The position numbers and the translations under genes are program-made. 64,000 bases of DNA, taken from positions 1 through 64,000 of the forward strand of contig JAKPQH010000199.1 in the NCBI GenBank assembly GCA_029580855.1, in the 5' to 3' direction. The notes under the pieces are model-generated. The model was not told where the DNA came from. It saw only the letters and a program-made list of their open reading frames with translations, and made no database searches. The number at the start of each line of letters is the position of its first letter. Positions within the stretch are counted from its first letter, which is position 1. Origin of the DNA: a bacterium. GTDB taxonomy: Bacteria; Methylomirabilota; Methylomirabilia; Methylomirabilales; 2-02-FULL-66-22. Shown here in pieces: positions 16,571 to 25,357 of this stretch.

Positions 16571-17125
16571 TCACAGCGGGCCGAACGCCTCCTCGATGGC
16601 CCGCACAAACTCCTCGTACGAGCAGCTTCCGATCTGAACGCCCCGAATCCGGCCATCGGGGCCGAGAAGCAGGAAAGTCGGTACGCCCTCCAGCGCGTAC
16701 GCCCGCGCTGTCGCCTCGGTGCCGAGCAGGTAGGGCCACGTGTGGCCGTAGACCTGCGCGAAGGCCTTCGCCCGGTAGGCGCGCGGTTCGAAAACGACGG
16801 TCAGGAAGACGAGCCGGTTTCCGTTTGTCTCGTGGAGTCGAGTGAGCACGGGTGCCATGTCCCGGCAGTGCGGACAGCCGAGGGACATGAATTCCAGGAT
16901 GACGGGCTTGGCGCCGAGGAACTCGCTGAGGGTCCGGGTCCGCCCGTCCAGGTCCTGCAGCGCGAACGGGGGAGCCAGGGGCTGACGCTGGTTGCCGGCC
17001 AGGCCTCCCCACGCGCCGTGCGCCCAGATCAACGACACCGCGACCAAGGAGAAGACGCCGCGGCACAGAAACCGCGCCATGGCCCTTTTCGGGAGGACCG
17101 CCTCACCCGTTTCCAGGTCACGCAT
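16571..17125 (-). CDS. TlpA/ResA-like thioredoxin-fold protein
   Basis: This 184-residue protein has a signal anchor near residues 17-37 (FSLVAVSLIWAHGAWGG) and an AhpC/TlpA-type thioredoxin domain with active site GCPHC (near residue 83). The cis-Pro region is VPTFLLLGPDG. It is expected in the periplasm, reducing or oxidising cysteines, for example on cytochromes or envelope metalloproteins. Its start at 17125 overlaps the end of the VKOR gene by 8 bases. VKOR and a thioredoxin partner are a known pairing for disulfide formation. The CPHC motif resembles oxidising DsbA-like sites. Confidence 0.88.
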   Translation of the reverse strand: MRDLETGEAVLPKRAMARFLCRGVFSLVAVSLIWAHGAWGGLAGNQRQPLAPPFALQDLDGRTRTLSEFLGAKPVILEFMSLGCPHCRDMAPVLTRLHETNGNRLVFLTVVFEPRAYRAKAFAQVYGHTWPYLLGTEATARAYALEGVPTFLLLGPDGRIRGVQIGSCSYEEFVRAIEEAFGPL

Positions 17126-17633
17126 GGTCCGCCCCCGCATGGAACGGCGCAAACCGCCCGGACCGCCAGGCCCAGAAGGCTGCGAGGAATGTGCCCGTGA
17201 TGAGGCCCAGGGCGGTCAAGCAATACGGGCAGACGGCTTGGATGATGAAGAGTTCCACTCCCGTCATGACCAGCTCGAAACACAGTCCGACCGCGGCGAC
17301 GAGCACCAGTGTCACGCGCATCCTGCAAGGCCCCCACCAGGGGATACACAGGCAGATCACGGCGAGGAAAAACAACGCGGCAAATCCGGCGACGCCGATC
17401 AGTGCCACGGGAACCCCGGCGATCTCGGCATAGGGACTCGCCAACACCGCATCGCAGGAGATCGTGTCGGTGAAGGTACAGAGACCGCGGTGCGGGTTCT
17501 TGGCAATGGCGGTGTGGAGCGTGACGAGGTAATAGGCGACGGCCATCCCCGCGCCACTCAAGAGCATGACCAACCACAGCGCCGCCCGGTTCGGAACATC
17601 AGCGCGGCAAGGAATCCCGGAACGTCTCGACAT
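17118..17633 (-). CDS. Vitamin K epoxide reductase (VKOR) family protein
   Basis: This 171-residue membrane protein has four or five helices. The conserved loop Cys pair lies in GLCTFTDTISCDAVL and the redox-active CPYC in the fourth helix. Bacterial VKOR reoxidises a periplasmic thiol oxidase using quinone, replacing DsbB. The overlapping TlpA-like gene is the probable partner. ATG 17633 has AGGGAGG upstream. It lies 62 bases after the DUF5320 gene in the unit that starts from the sigma-54 promoter at 18.28 kb. Confidence 0.9.
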   Translation of the reverse strand: MSRRSGIPCRADVPNRAALWLVMLLSGAGMAVAYYLVTLHTAIAKNPHRGLCTFTDTISCDAVLASPYAEIAGVPVALIGVAGFAALFFLAVICLCIPWWGPCRMRVTLVLVAAVGLCFELVMTGVELFIIQAVCPYCLTALGLITGTFLAAFWAWRSGRFAPFHAGADHA

Positions 17634-17695
17634 AGGCCTCCCTTCAAGGCATCGGTATCGCGGGCGGGTGCCCGGATACCCCATGGCAGGGCACG

Positions 17696-18040
17696 CTACC
17701 GTTTTTTGTCGCTCTCCAGCATTCGGATGCGCTGACGCACCATCTCCAATTCCCGCTCCAGCAACCGGGCGCGATCGAGCAACTCGGCCAACTCGCCGGC
17801 ACCGATGGCCGGCCGATCTGGCGATATCTCAAAGACAGGGGGCGTCTCGGCCGGCGGTAGCGTGCGGCCGGCCGCGAGACGCCGACTCAACGCTTGCCCG
17901 CCCCACGCCAACAGACCAACCGCAAGACCGCCGACAATCTCCGCAAGCGCACTCGCGCGCCCGGTGCCCTTGCAGAAACCGCCGCCGCGGCCGGTCAGCG
18001 GCCCCCGCCCGCGTGGCCCGGTTCCATCCCGCCGTGGCAT
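17696..18040 (-). CDS. DUF5320-family protein (second copy)
   Basis: This 114-residue protein has the family opening MPRRDGTGPRGRGPLTGRGGG with FCKG. One hydrophobic helix follows (ALAEIVGGLAVGLLAWGG, about residues 31-48) and a C-terminal coiled coil (ELLDRARLLERELEMVRQRI). The helix suggests membrane attachment, unlike the copy at 13897. ATG 18040 has AGAGGAGGGGAAG upstream. If the sigma-54 promoter at 18276-18290 is its start site, it has an untranslated leader of about 224 bases. Confidence 0.8.
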   Translation of the reverse strand: MPRRDGTGPRGRGPLTGRGGGFCKGTGRASALAEIVGGLAVGLLAWGGQALSRRLAAGRTLPPAETPPVFEISPDRPAIGAGELAELLDRARLLERELEMVRQRIRMLESDKKR

Positions 18041-18274
18041 GGCTTCCCCTCCTCTTTGCGCCGGGAGAAGACGACACTTCGGACGCCACCCTCGTCAGCT
18101 TCGACTCGCGGCTTCCGGATCTGCAAGACCGTGAACATCCCGGGGTGGCGAAGACCCCACGAGCCCACGACCTGGTCGAACATCACGCGGTCCGCGGGCA
18201 CCCTCCCCGCGGAACATCTGGAAGCCGCCCGCGCCAGTTCCGATGCAAGTCGGCTCCCGAAAAAAACTTCCTTT

Positions 18275-18290
18275 AGCATCCCTCGTGCCA
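18275..18290 (-). promoter_or_regulatory. Sigma-54 promoter (-24/-12) of DUF5320-VKOR-TlpA-ZIP unit
   Basis: On the minus strand it reads TGGCACGAGGGATGCT, with exact GG-N10-GC spacing and near identity to the element at 15.15 kb. Transcription should begin near 18264. The 18041-18476 gap otherwise holds only the matching upstream dyad and no convincing gene. Confidence 0.75.
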
Positions 18291-18354
18291 AGGCGGCCTG
18301 GGCCGACAAGCCACGAGAAAGGCGCACAGTCCCAGGCGGCAGTGGGGCGGACGA

Positions 18355-18366
18355 TGCAAAATTGCA
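18355..18366. promoter_or_regulatory. Putative activator site (UAS), TGCA-N5-GCA dyad
   Basis: TGCAAAATTGCA (arms TGCAA and TTGCA around AA) lies 65 bases upstream of the -24 element at 18.28 kb. It is one of two perfect dyads in the set. Confidence 0.6.
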
Positions 18367-18476
18367 ATGTTCGCGCGGGGCGCCGGTTGCAGGATGGCGG
18401 CCGGTTCGCCCGCGCTATCCTCGGCCGAGGGTCTGCTTTTTACGGGACCCGGGGTCCGTACCGGGCGACGGAGGGG

Positions 18477-19649
18477 TCACGCCCCCGTCGACTCGCTCAC
18501 GATCTCTGCGACATCTTTCACGGCGATGCGCTCTTCGAGCCCCTCGGCTTTCACGGCATCCTCGAGCATCGTCATGCAGCTGGGGCACGCCACCGCTACG
18601 ACCTCGGCCCCGGTCTCCCGCGCCTCCCGGATCCGGATCCGGCCGGGGCTTCGTTCCGTCCCGTCGAGCGCGCCCACGTAGAAATTTCCGGCACCGCCTC
18701 CGCAGCAAAAGGCATTCGCCCGGTTCCTCGGCATCTCCACCAGATCGAGACCCGGGATGCTCTGCAACACAGCCCTGGCCGCGTCATACTCTCCGGCATG
18801 CCTGCCGAGAAAGCACGGGTCGTGATATGTCACGCGGCGGCGGAACCCCCGGACGGGGTTCAGCCGGCCTGCGGCCAGGGCGTCCCGCAGAAGTTGGGTG
18901 TAATGGATCGCCTCGACGCCTGCGCCGAGACGCGGATATTCGTGGCGCATCACGTGGTAGGAATGCGGCGACAGGGTGACGACGCGTCGGACGCCCAGCC
19001 GTTGAAACGTCTGGATATTTTCCGTCGCCAGGTACTCGAAAAGCCCTGCCTCGCCGAGCAGGCGGGCCTCGTTGCCGTCGCAGCCTTCTTCGCTCCCCAG
19101 GATTCCAAAGGAGACGCCGGCCGCCAGCAACACCTCGCCGAGACTCCTCGCGACCTGCATGCCTCTCGGATCGTAGGAGCCGACGCAGCCGACGTAGTAC
19201 AGGAACTCGTCGGCCGGTGTGTAGCGCGTAACGGCGGTTCCCGTCGCCCAATCCCCCCGATGTTCCCGAGGCGCTTTCCACGGATTGCCGTAGGCGTACA
19301 GGGTCTCGAGAAACCGCTTGACGGCGGAGGAGATCAGACTGCGGTCAAGGCACTCGGCACGAAGGGCCAGGAAGATCTCCAGAATGTGGTCGCGATACTC
19401 GACCGGGCACTGCTCGACGCACCCCCCGCACATGGTGCAGCGATAGACGACGTCGGCTACGGGCATGGCCCAGTCCAACCTCCCGTCGAGGAGTTTCTGG
19501 GCGATGATCGCTCGGCCCCGAGAATAATACGCGTCGAAGCCGAACCGCTCGCCCGCCGGGCAGATGGCGCGATAGGTCGTCCCGGCCTGGCGGCAGTTGC
19601 CGCAGAGCCGGCAGAGGCGGAGGTGTTCGCGGTGGTCCTGTAGCGGCAT
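18477..19649 (-). CDS. GlcF/HdrD-like (Fe-S)-binding oxidoreductase subunit
   Basis: This 390-residue protein has two N-terminal Cys sets for [4Fe-4S] clusters (CRLCGNC... and CTMCGGCVEQCP). Two CCG-type domains follow, each with the heterodisulfide-reductase signature (YYVGCVGSYD... and HDPCFLGRHAGEYD...CCGGGAGNFY). Such subunits pass electrons from an FAD-dependent 2-hydroxyacid dehydrogenase to quinone or another acceptor. The next gene downstream in reading order is on its other side: the FAD subunit gene ends 18 bases upstream of this start. The substrate (glycolate, lactate or other) is not determined by sequence. Confidence 0.88.
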   Translation of the reverse strand: MPLQDHREHLRLCRLCGNCRQAGTTYRAICPAGERFGFDAYYSRGRAIIAQKLLDGRLDWAMPVADVVYRCTMCGGCVEQCPVEYRDHILEIFLALRAECLDRSLISSAVKRFLETLYAYGNPWKAPREHRGDWATGTAVTRYTPADEFLYYVGCVGSYDPRGMQVARSLGEVLLAAGVSFGILGSEEGCDGNEARLLGEAGLFEYLATENIQTFQRLGVRRVVTLSPHSYHVMRHEYPRLGAGVEAIHYTQLLRDALAAGRLNPVRGFRRRVTYHDPCFLGRHAGEYDAARAVLQSIPGLDLVEMPRNRANAFCCGGGAGNFYVGALDGTERSPGRIRIREARETGAEVVAVACPSCMTMLEDAVKAEGLEERIAVKDVAEIVSESTGA

Positions 19650-19667
19650 CGCACGTCCCCGACCGGG

Positions 19668-21095
19668 TCAGAGACCCAGCCGTCCCGGGTTCATGATCCC
19701 GCGCGGGTCCAGCATCTGCTTGGTGCGTTTCAACAGCGCGACGAACGTTGGATCGCCTCGACGCCACATGGCCTCGCAGGCGAAGACGGGCGCCTTGTAG
19801 ATCAGGCCTCCGCAGTCCAGCAGCACCTCGACGAACTCGCGGTTCATCTTCCCGACCGCTTCCACATCCGCGCTGTCCGATCGGTGGTAGGGAACCAGCG
19901 CCCGCAACATCCCCTGGACGGTCCCGCGGTAAACGCTCAGCCGGATGTAGGGCGTAAACCGATGGCGCTCGAACACTTCGGTGAGTCGCTTCACACCCTG
20001 GGGCCACTTGATGACCGGCGTGATGCTGCCGATGTAGTCCAAGCCGCCTCCTCCCCGGTGATCGGAGTACCGGAGGGAGTACCGGGTGGGCATTTCGGTC
20101 TTGGCCCGGTCGGTGACGTCGGTGCTGGCGATGGGGAGACCCCCGGATTTGGCCTCTGCGATGAGGGCCTCGAGGGTGCGCGTCTTGAAGGCGAGTTCGT
20201 CTTCGGTGAAGGCGTACGCCGTCGCGGAGAAAAAGATCTCGGGATCTTCGGCCGGTTTGGGGGGCAGCGGCCACTTCCGACCTCGCCCGATCTGGACGGC
20301 GCCCCACGAGTGGCCCGAGATATCGTGGGCCACATCCGCGCGTTGCATCTTGATCAGGAACCGGGCGCAGGGCTCGGGGAGGGGATCGCCGTGATCGCTG
20401 AAAAGCCCCCAGCCGACCATGGCCTTGAAGGGCGGCCGTGGATAGATGTTGACGCCCAGCTTGGTCACGATGCCCGTCGCGCCTTGCCAGCCGAGGAACA
20501 GCCCCACGAGGTCGGGAAGCGGGGTTCGATGGAACCAATAGGGGGAGACGGCGCACGCCCCTAAGCGCGCGATCTCCCCGCTCGGCAGGACCACTTCCAT
20601 ACCCGTGATCTGCTCGGAGTTGATGCCGAACTTGGCGCCCAGGTGGCCATAGCCGTGCAGGATGTAGCCGGGCAGGAGTCCCGCGGAACCGGGAGGACCC
20701 GCCGGCACCTGGACCCAGTAGCCTCGCTGTTTCAGTTCTGCGTCGATCTGGCCGATGGTGACGCCGGGCTCGATGACCGCGTAGCCGACGTCTTCATTGA
20801 TCTCCACGATCCGGTTCATCAGGTGGAGGTCCAGGACGATCCCGCCCCTGACCGGGATGGTCAATCCCCCCGTGCTCGACATGCCGACGGCGGGCACCAC
20901 CGGGATGCTCTCGGCGTCGGCGAGTCGCAGGACCGCCTGAATCTGTTCTACCGTCGTTGCGATGACGGCATAGTCGGGCCTGGCGGGAGGATTGACGGTG
21001 GCATCGCAGGCGTAGCACTCCAACGTCTGCGGATCGGCCGAAGCCCTGTCGGCGCCGACGATCTCTTCGAGCGAGCGCAGAACCCTCTCTTGCAT
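19668..21095 (-). CDS. FAD-linked oxidase, GlcD-like
   Basis: This 475-residue flavoprotein of the vanillyl-alcohol-oxidase/PCMH type has the FAD-binding region VVPAVGMSSTGGLTIP and GGIVLDLHLMNRI around residues 80-115. It ends with the typical LKRTKQMLDPRGIMNPGR motif. It probably oxidises a 2-hydroxyacid in the cytosol or at the membrane and pairs with the GlcF-like Fe-S subunit encoded 18 bases downstream. The ATG at 21095 has CGAGGAGATC upstream; the frame opens earlier at 21227 but that part has shadow-like composition. Confidence 0.88.
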   Translation of the reverse strand: MQERVLRSLEEIVGADRASADPQTLECYACDATVNPPARPDYAVIATTVEQIQAVLRLADAESIPVVPAVGMSSTGGLTIPVRGGIVLDLHLMNRIVEINEDVGYAVIEPGVTIGQIDAELKQRGYWVQVPAGPPGSAGLLPGYILHGYGHLGAKFGINSEQITGMEVVLPSGEIARLGACAVSPYWFHRTPLPDLVGLFLGWQGATGIVTKLGVNIYPRPPFKAMVGWGLFSDHGDPLPEPCARFLIKMQRADVAHDISGHSWGAVQIGRGRKWPLPPKPAEDPEIFFSATAYAFTEDELAFKTRTLEALIAEAKSGGLPIASTDVTDRAKTEMPTRYSLRYSDHRGGGGLDYIGSITPVIKWPQGVKRLTEVFERHRFTPYIRLSVYRGTVQGMLRALVPYHRSDSADVEAVGKMNREFVEVLLDCGGLIYKAPVFACEAMWRRGDPTFVALLKRTKQMLDPRGIMNPGRLGL

Positions 21096-21251
21096 CGCCG
21101 ATCTCCTCGTGACGCGCGCCGGAGAGATGCCGATCCGCCACCGGGGCAGCGGAAACGCCGGCGCCGGCTCGGCAGCGCCGGGCAGGGGTGACCTCGCAGA
21201 GGCCCGACCCAGGAAGCCTCTCGCCACGCGACGGCCGTCAGGAACAACCGC

Positions 21252-21539
21252 TCATCGGATGCGCTGTACCGCCCGGTGTCCGCGCTCCGTCAGCAACCAG
21301 CCCTGCAGCGCGCCTCGCGGGACTGGGCAGCCGGCCTGGGAACACGCCGCACATTTGCCCGCGGCTTCCGCCCGAACGGGGCGAAGGTACCCCAGGCGCA
21401 CGAGTTCCTGGATCATCCGAGCCGCCATGTCCTCCGACACATCCATCTCCTGCGCCAAGGCGGAGATGCTGCGGGAAGGGCCAACCGCCATGGTCTCCAG
21501 GAGGCGCTCGAGCAATACGGGTCCGTGCCGCGAGACCAT
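21252..21539 (-). CDS. feoC: FeoC-like winged-helix regulator
   Basis: This 95-residue protein has an N-terminal winged helix (SISALAQEMDVSEDMAARMIQELVRLGYL cut here to its recognition part) and a Cys motif CAACSQAGCP (about residues 63-72). In FeoC relatives that motif can bind an oxygen-sensitive Fe-S cluster. FeoC proteins modulate FeoB stability or transcription. It starts 15 bases after feoB and completes a feoA-feoB-feoC order. Confidence 0.82.
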   Translation of the reverse strand: MVSRHGPVLLERLLETMAVGPSRSISALAQEMDVSEDMAARMIQELVRLGYLRPVRAEAAGKCAACSQAGCPVPRGALQGWLLTERGHRAVQRIR

Positions 21540-21554
21540 TCCATCCCCTCCTCG

Positions 21555-23579
21555 TCAGCCGCCGATCCCCAGGAGGGCCGCCCCCTGGAAAATCGCGATC
21601 CCGGCCGAAAAAGAGATCGCCGCCAGGAGGGCGACGCTGAAGACCGTCCAGCCCCAACTCCCGGTCTCTTGGCGGATGACGGCCACCGTGGCGGCGCAGG
21701 GAATAAACAGCATCTGCACCGCGAGGAAGGCGAGGGCGGCGGCCGGAGTCCAGGCGCCCGCCAGCGCCCCGGCGAGACCGCCTTCCTCGCCCGCCGCCCG
21801 GTACAAAATCGCCAAGGTTGCGATGGTGTTTTCTTTGGCCACGAAGCTACTCAGCAGAGCCACCAACATCCGCCACTCCAACCCCATCCATGCGCCCAAC
21901 GGGGCCAAAACCCGCCCGAGGGTCGCCAGGTAGCTGGTGTCCATCTCCCCCGCCGGTAACGTCGACAGCGCCCAGACCACGATGGAGACCACCAGGATGG
22001 TGCCCCCCGCCTTTTTCAGAAAGGCGAGGGTCCGCTGCCACACGCCCAACGCGATCGTCCGGACGTTTGGCAAGTGGTACAGGGGGATCTCCATGACAAA
22101 GACCAGTGACTCGCCACCCAGGACCCCTCTCCGGAGGACAAGGCCCAGCAGGGCCAGCACGACCAGACTGAGTCCCACGAGCCCCCAGGAGACCCAGGGG
22201 GCCGCACTGCCGAAGAAGATGGGTGCCAGGACCGCGAGCACCGCCATGCGCGCGGTGCAGGGCACCAGCGGCGTCAGCAGGATGGTCAACAGTCGCGCCC
22301 TCGGCGCATCGATGATCCGCGTCCCGAGGACCGCCGGGACGTTGCAGCCGAACCCCAGAAAGAGCGGCAAAAAACTCCGGCCGTGCAATCCTAGAACGTG
22401 CATGAAGCGGTCCATGACGAAGGCGGCCCGTGCCATGTAGCCCACATCCTCGAGCAGCCCCAGTACGGCAAAGAACACGATCAGGATCGGCAGGAAGGTG
22501 ATCACCATGCCGGCACCGGCGACCGCCCCGTCCGCCAAAACACCTACCAGCCACCACGGCGCCCCAACGAGGACATCGCGCAACCAGTGCGCCCCGGCCT
22601 GCACCAGGTGTTTGTCCAACAACGCCTGCAGGGGGGCGCCCACATTGTAGGTCAGCCAGAATACGACGCCCAGCACGCCCAGCAAGACGAAAAGCCCCCA
22701 GAAGGGATGGGTGGCGACCCGGTCCAGCCGGTCGGTGAGTGTGATCTGTCCCGCCCGGGGCCGGGTCACCGCCGCCCGCACGATCCGCCCGATCCACTCG
22801 TAACGTCCGCTGGCAACGGCTAGGAGCGCGTCCTCGTGTCGCGTCAGGACGGCGCGCACCGGCTCCCAACGCTCCTGCATCCGCTCGCGCATGAGGCGGG
22901 TGATCTCCGCATCGCCCTCCAGCAGCTTGAGCGCCACCCACTCGTCCGGGTACGGATCCGGCACCTGGCCCGCGATGAGTGTCCGAATTTCCTCCAGCAC
23001 GGCCCGGTGGTCCTCCCGAATGGCGGGGCGGCTGGGGTGATACGCGATGGCTCCGCGGATCACCCGGTCCACCGCCGCGACCAGTTCGCCGACGCCCTGG
23101 TTTTTCGTGGCGGTCATGGGGACCACGGGCACTCCCAGGGCCGCCTCCAGAATGCGGGGGCTGATACGGATCTCCTGCCGCTCAGCCACATCGGTCATGT
23201 TCAGCCCCAGCACGACGGGCACGGGAAGGAAAAGAAACTCCGCCAGGAGGTAGAGGTTGCGTTCCAGGGAGGCGGCGTCCGCGATGACCGCCACGGCGTC
23301 CGGGCGCTCCCTGATGACGTAGTCGCGGGCAATCTGCTCCTCGGGCGAGTTGGCGGTTAGACTGTACGTCCCGGGCAGGTCCACGATTCGCATGGCGCAC
23401 GATTCGCCGTCGCGCCGGTGATGGTGCACTCCCACTTTCCGCTCGATGGTCTTGCCCGGCCAGTTCCCGACGTGTTGCGAAAGGCCGGTGAGCAGGTTGA
23501 AGACGGTGGACTTCCCCACATTCGGTTGCCCCGCGAGGGCGACCGTAACGGTCCGTCCCTCACTGCTGGGGGGTTGCAT
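21555..23579 (-). CDS. feoB: Ferrous iron transporter FeoB
   Basis: This 674-residue inner-membrane Fe(II) transporter has an N-terminal GTPase domain with G1 GQPNVGKST (residues 17-25) and G3 DLPG. G4 is NMTD. Two gate regions follow with NVPAVLGTR-type and IPCAATVAV motifs in the permease half. Length and order are normal. The ATG has CCGAGGAGAGC upstream and overlaps the end of feoA by 20 bases, so the two are coupled. Uptake of Fe(II) implies growth under anoxic or low-pH conditions. Regulation by the adjacent Fur gene is likely. Confidence 0.96.
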   Translation of the reverse strand: MQPPSSEGRTVTVALAGQPNVGKSTVFNLLTGLSQHVGNWPGKTIERKVGVHHHRRDGESCAMRIVDLPGTYSLTANSPEEQIARDYVIRERPDAVAVIADAASLERNLYLLAEFLFLPVPVVLGLNMTDVAERQEIRISPRILEAALGVPVVPMTATKNQGVGELVAAVDRVIRGAIAYHPSRPAIREDHRAVLEEIRTLIAGQVPDPYPDEWVALKLLEGDAEITRLMRERMQERWEPVRAVLTRHEDALLAVASGRYEWIGRIVRAAVTRPRAGQITLTDRLDRVATHPFWGLFVLLGVLGVVFWLTYNVGAPLQALLDKHLVQAGAHWLRDVLVGAPWWLVGVLADGAVAGAGMVITFLPILIVFFAVLGLLEDVGYMARAAFVMDRFMHVLGLHGRSFLPLFLGFGCNVPAVLGTRIIDAPRARLLTILLTPLVPCTARMAVLAVLAPIFFGSAAPWVSWGLVGLSLVVLALLGLVLRRGVLGGESLVFVMEIPLYHLPNVRTIALGVWQRTLAFLKKAGGTILVVSIVVWALSTLPAGEMDTSYLATLGRVLAPLGAWMGLEWRMLVALLSSFVAKENTIATLAILYRAAGEEGGLAGALAGAWTPAAALAFLAVQMLFIPCAATVAVIRQETGSWGWTVFSVALLAAISFSAGIAIFQGAALLGIGG

Positions 23580-23832
23580 CCCCGCTCTCCTCGGGAGCCA
23601 CCAACACCTTCAGCGCCTCGCCCCGGCCGAGGGCCACGCGCGTGCCCCGTATCAGGACGATAACGGGTCCCCGCCCGGCGTTTTGCAACAGACGGAGCGG
23701 GGCCCCGAGGGTAAACCCGAGCGTGGCCACCCGACCACGAAACGCTTGCCCGCCCTGCACCTGGAGAACGCGGGCCTGCGCGCCCTCGGCCAGCTCTCCA
23801 AGTGGGAGGATCCGTTTTTCTCCGAGTGTCAT
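23560..23832 (-). CDS. feoA: FeoA-family SH3-like protein
   Basis: This 90-residue protein has the small SH3-like beta-barrel of FeoA: LGELAEGAQARVLQV, RGRVATLGFTLGAPLRLLQ and GPVIVLIRGTRVALGRGEA with the end KVLV. FeoA supports FeoB-mediated ferrous iron uptake in the cytosol. ATG 23832 has GGAGGGCG upstream. The 213-base gap to fur (23833-24045) is GC-rich and shows no obvious AT-rich Fur box. Confidence 0.88.
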   Translation of the reverse strand: MTLGEKRILPLGELAEGAQARVLQVQGGQAFRGRVATLGFTLGAPLRLLQNAGRGPVIVLIRGTRVALGRGEALKVLVAPEESGDATPQQ

Positions 23833-24045
23833 CCGCCCTCCGGCGACCGTCGGGGTCCGAAACGCCCCCGGCGGTCCGCAACGCGTCGTGCTGTCGTCGC
23901 CGCGATTCTCCGCTTCCCGATCTTGTCGCCGTCCGCGCCCGACGACCGCGGGAAGTTCCCCGCCCCGCGCCACCGGCGGGGCGGCCCCCTCCTTCGGGTA
24001 TGCGCGTGGGCTGCCGGCCAAGCGCGGTTCCCGGTCGCGCTTCGG

Positions 24046-24576
24046 TTAACGGAGCGCCGCGCGGCCCGGCCATTCCGGTCCGTTCCGCGGATCGGCTCGG
24101 GCGGGTCGCGCGTCCTTGCGCTGACCCCTGCCGTGGCCCCGCCGTGCGCAATCCCGGCACAGACCGTACAGTTCCAGCTTGCACTCGGTCACGGCGAAGC
24201 CGTACCCCCGCGCGACTTTCTCCCGGAGGTGGAGGAGACCCTTGTGGCCAAACTCCTGGATCTTTCCGCACCGGGTGCAGATCAAATGATTGTGAGGCTG
24301 ATCGACGGGGCTGGGATCGAAGCGCGCGTAGGACTCTCCAAACCGGCGCTCCGTGGCTAGCCCCGCCTTCCGGAGGAGCTTGAGCGTCCGGTACACCGTC
24401 ACCAGACCGATGCCGGGAGCCTGAGGGTAGATCTGGTGGTAGAGCTCCTCGGCGCTCAGGTGTTGGCCCGCGCCGAAGAAGGCGCGGGCGATCAGGGCGC
24501 GCTGGCGTGTGGCCTTGAGGCCCGAGCGCGCCAGAAAGTCGGCAAAGCGTTGGAGGCGGGGGTCATCGTCGCGCAC
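24046..24576 (-). CDS. fur: Fur-family ferric uptake regulator
   Basis: This 176-residue protein has an N-terminal winged helix (LKATRQRALIARAFF, LVTVYRTLKLLRKAGL), the metal site HNHLICTRCGKIQEF and a second Cys pair CRDC near the C-terminus. The tail after CRDC is long and basic (about 30 residues, HGRGQRKDARPARAD). The start is GTG at 24576 with GGAG upstream. The proximity to feoABC suggests iron rather than zinc or peroxide sensing, but PerR/Zur specificity cannot be excluded from sequence alone. Confidence 0.92.
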   Translation of the reverse strand: MRDDDPRLQRFADFLARSGLKATRQRALIARAFFGAGQHLSAEELYHQIYPQAPGIGLVTVYRTLKLLRKAGLATERRFGESYARFDPSPVDQPHNHLICTRCGKIQEFGHKGLLHLREKVARGYGFAVTECKLELYGLCRDCARRGHGRGQRKDARPARADPRNGPEWPGRAALR

Positions 24577-24586
24577 ACAGGCTCCA

Positions 24587-24612
24587 TTTGAAAATGAGTG
24601 TCGGTTTCCAAA
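24587..24612. promoter_or_regulatory. Imperfect inverted repeat before fur, possible Fur box
   Basis: TTTGAAAA, ten bases, then TTTCCAAA: 8-base arms with one mismatch, 11-36 bases upstream of the fur GTG. It is one of few AT-rich patches in this area, consistent with autoregulation. Confidence 0.4.
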
Positions 24613-24751
24613 TGCACTCTACCGCCGGGTCCCGGGGCGCGTCAACCGGGAAAGCGCGCGCACGAAACCGTGCGCCGTCTTTGTCCGCTTCGCCGGACGT
24701 TCGCGGAACGGACCGGGAGGGACGGCGGCCGCCCGCCGCGCCGCGTCCCGT

Positions 24752-25195
24752 TCAGGTGCGTATGGCCGGATGCCGGACGGTAAACACGGGACCGGGGGCC
24801 GCGCGCACGATTCTCTCCGTCGCGCGTCCCCGCAAGGCGTGGGCCAAGCCCCTTCGACCGTGGGTGGCCATGACGATGGGGTCGATGTCTTGACGGCGGG
24901 CGGACTCGAGAATCTCGTGGAACGGAACCCCCGTGCAGACGCGCGGCCGCGCGGCGCTCCCGAGGTCTTTGCGTGTCCCGACGAGGCGCCCGACGCCCCG
25001 CTCGGCGTCGGCCACACGGACGTCCGCCGCCTCCGCGGGATCCCCCCGCCCCCGCGCGTGCAGGGAGAGGCGGGACGGCCTGGAGCACGTGCGGTTCGGC
25101 GTCGGCGTCCTCGGCCAACCTGACCGCGGCGCGAAGGCGGCCTCGGCGTACTCCGAGAAGCCGGTGGGAACCCGGATCCGTCGGGTGGGTCGCAT
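24752..25195 (-). pseudogene. Universal stress protein, two compensating frameshifts
   Basis: The N-terminus (RRIRVPTGFSEYAEAAF) and C-terminus (DPIVMATHGRRGLAHALRG...VRAAPGPVFTVRHP) are typical UspA with the ATP-binding Gly motif. Between about 25050 and 25135 the expected segment (AVRLAEDADAEPHVLQAVPPLPA) lies in another frame. The present frame returns to UspA after a run of Gs near 25055. The frame therefore reads through without a stop but encodes about 28 wrong residues. This is either a damaged gene or two sequence errors. ATG 25195 has AAAGGA upstream. Confidence 0.6.
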
Positions 25196-25357
25196 GGATC
25201 CTTTCTTGCCGTGCGGTTGCGCCACGGCCGGTGCGTCCGGTGTGGCTCCGTCGCGCCGTCCTCGCCGGACCCGGGGTGCGGCCGTACGTGGAAGCGTGCG
25301 ACGCGTGGTCGCTGCCGCTGCGGGGCGCACCGCCGCCCGCGCCCATCGGAATACGAT

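Noticed and set aside
17995-18279. Open frame of about 94 codons starting MLKEVFFGS
   Set aside because: Its ATG lies inside the -12 element of a sigma-54 promoter, so it would not be transcribed from it; it also overlaps the DUF5320 start and has no recognisable domain.
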